Source: Mesorhizobium sp. M1B.F.Ca.ET.045.04.1.1 (GTDB taxonomy: Bacteria; Pseudomonadota; Alphaproteobacteria; Rhizobiales; Rhizobiaceae). From it: 64,000 nt of DNA. The position numbers and the translations under genes are program-made. The notes below the pieces were generated by a model that saw nothing but the letters and a program-made list of their open reading frames with translations, was not told the DNA's origin and ran no database searches. The stretch spans positions 2,209,001 through 2,273,000 of the forward strand of contig NZ_CP034448.1 of the NCBI RefSeq assembly GCF_003952465.1, in the 5' to 3' direction. This document shows, piece by piece, positions 59,973 to 64,000 of the stretch; within the stretch, counting starts at the first letter, position 1; each line of letters opens with the position of its first letter.

Positions 59973-61496
59973 ATGGACACGCTCGGCTATCTCGCGCACG
60001 GATTTGCGGTCGCTTTCACGCCGACCAATCTGTTGTGGTGCCTGCTCGGCACGACGCTCGGAACCGCGATCGGCGTGCTGCCCGGCCTCGGGCCGGCGCT
60101 GACCATCGCGTTGCTCCTGCCGATCACCTACCAGGTGGCGCCGGAAGCTTCCTTCATCCTGTTTGCCGGCATCTATTACGGGGCCATGTATGGCGGCTCG
60201 ACGACGTCGATCCTGCTCAACACGCCCGGCGAAAGCGCCACCATCGTCACCGCGCTCGAAGGCAACCGGATGGCGCGTTCGGGGCGCGGCGGCGCGGCGC
60301 TTGCGACCTCGGCGCTCGGCTCCTTCGTCGCCGGCACCATCGGCACGCTGGGCGTCGCCTTCCTGGCGCCGATCGTGGTCAAGTTTGCGCTTGCCTTCGG
60401 GCCGGCCGAGTATTTCTCGCTGATGGTGCTCGCCTTCATCACGGTGTCGGCGGTGCTCGGCTCGTCATCGGTGCGGGGGCTGACCAGCCTGTTCGTCGGC
60501 TTCGTCATCGGCATGATCGGCGTCGACCTGCAGACCGGGCAGCCGCGCTTCACTTTCGGCATGGGCGAATTGCTCGACGGCGTCGACGTCATCGTCGTCG
60601 CGGTCGGCCTGTTCGCGGTCGGCGAGACGCTCTACATGGCCTCGCGCCGCTATGCCGGCAAGGACGAGATCGTGCCGCTGAAAGGCTCGCTCTACATGAC
60701 GGCTGCGGAATGGGCACGCTCGTGGAAGCCGTGGCTCAGGGGTGCCGCGATCGGCTTCCCGATCGGTGCGATGCCGGCCGGCGGCGCCGAGATCCCGACC
60801 TTCCTTTCCTATGCCATCGAGAAGAAGCTCTCCAAGCACAAGGAGGAGTTCGGCACGGTCGGCGCCATCGAAGGCGTCGCCGGACCCGAGGCCGCCAACA
60901 ACGCGTCCGCCGCCGGCGTCCTGGTGCCGATGCTGACGCTCGGCCTGCCGACCTCGGCGACCGCCGCGATCATGCTCTCGGCATTCCAGAGCTACGGCAT
61001 CAATCCTGGGCCGCTGCTGTTGACGACGCAGGCCAATCTCGTCTGGGGCCTGATCGCCAGCCTGTTCATCGCCAACGTCATCCTGGTCATCCTCAACTTG
61101 CCGCTGATCGGCCTCTGGGTGCGTTTGCTGAAAATCCCGGCGCCGCAGCTCTATGCCGGCATCCTGGTGTTCGCCACCGTCGGCACCTACGGCATCTCGC
61201 AGTCGCCGATCGATCTCGTTATCCTTTATCTTCTGGGGGCTGCCGGCTTCCTGATGCGGCGCTTCGATTTCCCGACCGCGCCGGTCATCATCGGCATGAT
61301 CCTCGGGCCGCTCGCCGAAACGCAGTTCCGCCGGGCAATGACGATCGCCAATGGCGACTGGACCGTGTTCTACCGGCATCCGCTGTCGCTGACGCTGTTG
61401 ACGCTGGCCTTCATCGGTCTGGTCGGGCCGCATATCTGGGCCTGGATCGAACACCGGCGCATGCGTGGGCCGGAGCATGTGCCTGGCGATGCCTGA
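59973..61496 (+). CDS. tctA: TctA: large permease subunit of the tripartite tricarboxylate transporter
   Basis: A 507-residue permease with about 12 helices and the two TctA motifs: [20 protein letters not shown] near residue 26 and [20 protein letters not shown] near residue 270, plus [20 protein letters not shown] and [20 protein letters not shown]. Uses the proton or sodium gradient to take in substrate passed by TctC. It lies 4 bp after tctB and 15 bp before the CoA transferase gene, so the five genes form one operon. Confidence 0.92.
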   Translation: MDTLGYLAHGFAVAFTPTNLLWCLLGTTLGTAIGVLPGLGPALTIALLLPITYQVAPEASFILFAGIYYGAMYGGSTTSILLNTPGESATIVTALEGNRMARSGRGGAALATSALGSFVAGTIGTLGVAFLAPIVVKFALAFGPAEYFSLMVLAFITVSAVLGSSSVRGLTSLFVGFVIGMIGVDLQTGQPRFTFGMGELLDGVDVIVVAVGLFAVGETLYMASRRYAGKDEIVPLKGSLYMTAAEWARSWKPWLRGAAIGFPIGAMPAGGAEIPTFLSYAIEKKLSKHKEEFGTVGAIEGVAGPEAANNASAAGVLVPMLTLGLPTSATAAIMLSAFQSYGINPGPLLLTTQANLVWGLIASLFIANVILVILNLPLIGLWVRLLKIPAPQLYAGILVFATVGTYGISQSPIDLVILYLLGAAGFLMRRFDFPTAPVIIGMILGPLAETQFRRAMTIANGDWTVFYRHPLSLTLLTLAFIGLVGPHIWAWIEHRRMRGPEHVPGDA

Positions 61497-61511
61497 TCGA
61501 TTTGGAGCATC

Positions 61512-62696
61512 ATGACAGACCTGCTTTCCGGCATCCGCGTCCTCGACCTCACCAACGTGCTGGCAGGCCCTTACTGCGCCTACCAGCTGGCGCTGCTCGG
61601 CGCCGACGTCATCAAGGTCGAGGCACCGCCGGGCGGCGATCTGGCGCGCCAGCTCGGCGCCTCGCCGCAACTCAACCAGGCCGGCATGGGCGCATCGTTC
61701 CTGGCGCAGAACGCCGGCAAACGATCGGTCGTGCTCGACTTGAAGAAGGCGCAAGACCGCGACCGTTTCCTCGATCTCGTCGCCACGTCGGACGCGCTGG
61801 TTGAGAATTTCCGGCCGGGCGTCATGGATCGCCTCGGCCTGGGTCATGAAAAGCTCAAGGAAGTCCGGCCGAGCCTCGTTTATTGCGCGATATCCGGGTT
61901 CGGCCAGACCGGCCCGATGCGCGGCAACCCGGCCTATGACCAGATCATCCAGGGATTGTCGGGGATCATGAGCATCACCGGCACGCCGGAGACCGCGCCG
62001 CTGCGTGTCGGCTATCCCGTGGCCGACACGCTGGGCGGGCTGGTGGGGGCCTTTGCGATTGCCGCCGCGCTTGTCAGGCAGAAGACCAGCGGCGAGGGTG
62101 CCTTCCTCGACGTCTCGATGCTCGAATGCACGCTGTCGGCGCTGGGCTGGCCGGTATCGAACTACCTGACGGCCGGCGTCGAGCCGCAGCCCATGGGCAA
62201 TGAAAACATGACGGCCGCGCCCTCCGGCGCGTTCCGCACCGGCGAGGGACTGCTCAACATCGCCGCCAACAAGCAGGAGCAGTTCGTCACGCTTTGCGGG
62301 CTGATCGGCCGGCCGGAACTGGCCTCCGATCCACGTTTCGCCGAACGCGAAAGGCGTAAGCAGAACCGGGCCGCATTGAAGACGCTGATCGAGGAAGCGC
62401 TTGCCGGCGCTCCGGCCGCCGCCTGGGAAGAAAAGCTCAACCGCGCGGGCGTACCGGCGGGACGGGTGCTAACGATCCCAGAGGTGCTCGAGGAACGCCA
62501 GGTGACGGAGCGCGGCATGGCAACCCGCTTCGCGGATGTGCAAGGCATGGACAAGCCGCTGACGGTGGTGCGCGGCGGCTTCATGGTCGATGGCGATGCA
62601 CCCATGCCCGCCGGACCGCCGCCGCGGCTTGGCGAGCATATGGACGAGGTTTTCGCCGCGTTGCCGGCCCGCGACAAGACAAGGGCGCGGGCATGA
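61512..62696 (+). CDS. CaiB/BaiF family (class III) CoA transferase
   Basis: Moves CoA between carboxylic acids. The 394-residue protein starts LLSGIRVLDLTNVLAGPYCA, then YQLALLGADVIKVEAPPGGD, KRSVVLDLKKAQDRDRFLDL, VENFRPGVMDRLGLG, and the catalytic Asp region NPAYDQIIQGLSGIMSITGT, typical of class III CoA transferases. It lies between tctA and a citryl-CoA-lyase-like gene, overlapping the latter by ATGA, so its substrate is probably the carboxylate imported by TctABC (citrate, citramalate or a relative). Confidence 0.88.
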   Translation: MTDLLSGIRVLDLTNVLAGPYCAYQLALLGADVIKVEAPPGGDLARQLGASPQLNQAGMGASFLAQNAGKRSVVLDLKKAQDRDRFLDLVATSDALVENFRPGVMDRLGLGHEKLKEVRPSLVYCAISGFGQTGPMRGNPAYDQIIQGLSGIMSITGTPETAPLRVGYPVADTLGGLVGAFAIAAALVRQKTSGEGAFLDVSMLECTLSALGWPVSNYLTAGVEPQPMGNENMTAAPSGAFRTGEGLLNIAANKQEQFVTLCGLIGRPELASDPRFAERERRKQNRAALKTLIEEALAGAPAAAWEEKLNRAGVPAGRVLTIPEVLEERQVTERGMATRFADVQGMDKPLTVVRGGFMVDGDAPMPAGPPPRLGEHMDEVFAALPARDKTRARA

Positions 62697-63535
62697 GCGG
62701 TACGGAGAAAAAGACTGGCCGCGAGCGCGGCGAGGAATGGTGGCGGACCGGCCTCATCGAGATGCGGCCCGGCGTCATCCGGCTGCGCGGCTACGAAATC
62801 CAGGATCTCATCGGCCGCGTCAGTTTTCCGGCGATGATCTGGCTGATGCTGCGCGGCGAATTGCCGAGCGAGCAGCAGGCAGAACTGCTCGGGATCGCGC
62901 TGGGTGCGGCCGTCGACCACGGGCCGCAGGCGCCGTCGATCGCGATCGCGCGCATGGCCGCGACCTGCGGCGTCGGCATCAACAACGCCATGGCCTCCGC
63001 CATCAATGTGCTGGGCGACGTGCATGGCGGCGCCGGCGAACAGGCGCTCACCTTTTATGGCGACATCGCCGCGGCAGTGGACCAGGGCGCGACGCTTGCC
63101 GATGCGGTGTCGGCGCGGCTCGACCGTTTCTTCGCCGAGGAAAAAGGCTATGTGCCGGGTCTCGGCCATCGCTTCCATCCGATCGACCCGCGCGTGCCGC
63201 GCCTCATCGAACTGACGCGCAATTTCGCCGCGCGTGGGATCGTCAGCGGTCGCTTCGCCGACATAGCCGAGGCGATCGAGGCGGAGGTCGCAACACGCAA
63301 GGGCAAGACGATCCCGCTCAATATCGATGGCGCCACCGCCGTCATCTATGGCGAGCTTGGCTTCCCGCCGGCACTGACGCGCGGCCTGTTCGTGCTGTCG
63401 CGTTCGGTCGGCATCCTGGCGCATGCCTGGGAGCAATCGCAGGAGGCAGATCGCAACAAAGGTCCGCTGCCAAGGGAATGGCTGTGGGCCTATACCGGCA
63501 CACCGGTACGGCCCTTTCCCGGCGACTCCGAATAG
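62693..63535 (+). CDS. Citryl-CoA lyase-like protein (citrate synthase fold)
   Basis: A 280-residue protein of the citrate synthase superfamily, without the N-terminal domain of the 430-residue synthases. The active-site residues are kept: His in LGDVHGGAGEQALTF, His in YVPGLGHRFHPIDPRVPRL, and Asp in NIDGATAVIYGELGF. The size and motifs resemble citryl-CoA lyase and CCL-type proteins, which split citryl-CoA to acetyl-CoA and oxaloacetate; methylcitrate- or citramalate-type substrates are possible. ATG at 62693 overlaps the CoA transferase stop. Substrate assignment is by context. Confidence 0.78.
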   Translation: MSGTEKKTGRERGEEWWRTGLIEMRPGVIRLRGYEIQDLIGRVSFPAMIWLMLRGELPSEQQAELLGIALGAAVDHGPQAPSIAIARMAATCGVGINNAMASAINVLGDVHGGAGEQALTFYGDIAAAVDQGATLADAVSARLDRFFAEEKGYVPGLGHRFHPIDPRVPRLIELTRNFAARGIVSGRFADIAEAIEAEVATRKGKTIPLNIDGATAVIYGELGFPPALTRGLFVLSRSVGILAHAWEQSQEADRNKGPLPREWLWAYTGTPVRPFPGDSE

Positions 63536-63544
63536 GGCATCCTG

Positions 63545-64000
63545 TCAGGCCGGCTCGGTCGTTGGGACCGTCAAATCCCTCAGAAGGGTCGAAAGCTCCG
63601 GCTCGTCGATGAGCAGAGCCGCATCGGCCGCCGGCAGCCAGGCGCGTTGCCGGTTCGCTGCTTCCCGCCAGTCGGCCATTTCCTCGGTGACCTCAAGCAG
63701 GTAGACGACCACGTCGACGCGGACGAAACGGTTGGCCATCCGCTTCCAGTAGGAGTAGCCGCCGGCGGGTTGCTTCAGCGCCTTGCCAAGCACGCCGGCT
63801 TCTTCCTGAGCCTCGATCATGGCTGCCTTGCGCCCGCTCTTGCCTTTCATCGGCCAGCCCTTGGGCACGATGAAGCGCCTGGTCGTGCGCGACGTGACCA
63901 ACAACACGTCGAGGTTGCCGCCCTCGCTCACACGAAAGGGGATGGCCGCCACCTGGCGGATCCGCTCCCCCTTCTTTGCCCTGCGTACCGCTTTCTTCTT
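63545..64000 (-). CDS. NUDIX hydrolase, C-terminal part (5' end outside window)
   Basis: The frame stays open to the window end, so the true start lies beyond 64000; about 151 residues are present. KKKAVRRAKKGERIRQVAAI, PFRVSEGGNLDVLLVTSRTT and FIVPKGWPMKGKSGRKAAMI with EAQEEAGVLGKAL form the Nudix box, in the short form with EAQEEAGV common in rhizobia. NUDIX proteins hydrolyse nucleoside diphosphate derivatives. Convergent with the lyase gene, 9 bp apart; no terminator hairpin found in this gap. Confidence 0.87.
   Translation of the reverse strand, partial: KKKAVRRAKKGERIRQVAAIPFRVSEGGNLDVLLVTSRTTRRFIVPKGWPMKGKSGRKAAMIEAQEEAGVLGKALKQPAGGYSYWKRMANRFVRVDVVVYLLEVTEEMADWREAANRQRAWLPAADAALLIDEPELSTLLRDLTVPTTEPA

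Overview
The window is high-GC chromosomal DNA from an alphaproteobacterium of the order Hyphomicrobiales, most likely Mesorhizobium or a close relative. The pointers are the order lptC-lptA-lptB-rpoN-hpf-ptsN, a DUF1150 gene beside a ROSE-type hsp20, an OlsB ornithine-lipid acyltransferase, the sulfite-reduction order cysG-DUF2849-cysI-cysH-DUF934, CtrA-type boxes (TTAA-N7-TTAA) and rhizobial intergenic repeats. Assignment is from memory of protein families and gene order; no search was run. No tRNA, rRNA, CRISPR array, intact insertion sequence or phage was seen.

Layout. 1-8 kb: the 3' end of an M20 dipeptidase, a short RNase D, then a loose stretch of small unknown genes, an acetyl-CoA synthetase and an RNase Z-like metallo-hydrolase. 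The last part of this stretch is bracketed by two copies of a 16-bp sequence containing a CtrA box. 8-15.5 kb: a class A penicillin-binding protein (PBP1A) with a CtrA box in front, an SDR, a quinone reductase divergent from an AraC regulator, a YbaL-type cation/proton antiporter and a host-attachment-family protein. 15.9-20.8 kb: an assimilatory sulfate reduction operon. 21-24.7 kb: a PfpI-family protein, a small NepR-like protein, grpE, a UPF0126 channel and olsB, with two heptanucleotide repeat arrays. 24.8-30.8 kb: a hybrid histidine kinase, acuI, lspA and two RNA methyltransferases, all on the minus strand. 30.9-35 kb: a YafY-type regulator, a VOC protein, an ornithine cyclodeaminase homologue, a LapA-like protein, ihfB and sppA.

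35.2-42.5 kb: LPS transport genes, sigma-54 and nitrogen-PTS genes, then a convergent hsp20-DUF1150 heat-shock unit with a good RpoH promoter and a ROSE RNA thermometer, then a nucleoside hydrolase. 42.5-46.1 kb: a LysE exporter and AraC regulator, then tryptophanase overlapping a YbaK-type deacylase. 46.2-48.6 kb: an amidase and a ribokinase with overlapping ends. 48.7-50.6 kb: a four-gene secreted-protein operon with two spore-coat-U-like subunits and a single-domain pilus-chaperone-like protein, no usher, and a perfect CtrA box upstream. 50.8-57.3 kb: an Ada-type DNA repair protein, nth, small membrane and stress proteins, and an ArsR-led operon of AHSA1, VOC and DUF1801 genes. 57.4-63.5 kb: an IclR regulator divergent from tctC-tctB-tctA, a CaiB-type CoA transferase and a citryl-CoA-lyase-like protein, read here as import and CoA-dependent cleavage of a tricarboxylate. 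The window ends inside a NUDIX gene.

Three families of intergenic repeat stand out. Six copies of a GCAATTCC...GGAATTGC palindrome are present, four of them within 0-2 nt of a stop codon. Three heptanucleotide arrays of the form TAGNNAR have inverted arms and put TAG stops in all three frames. Two copies of a roughly 104-bp RIME-like mosaic element are present.
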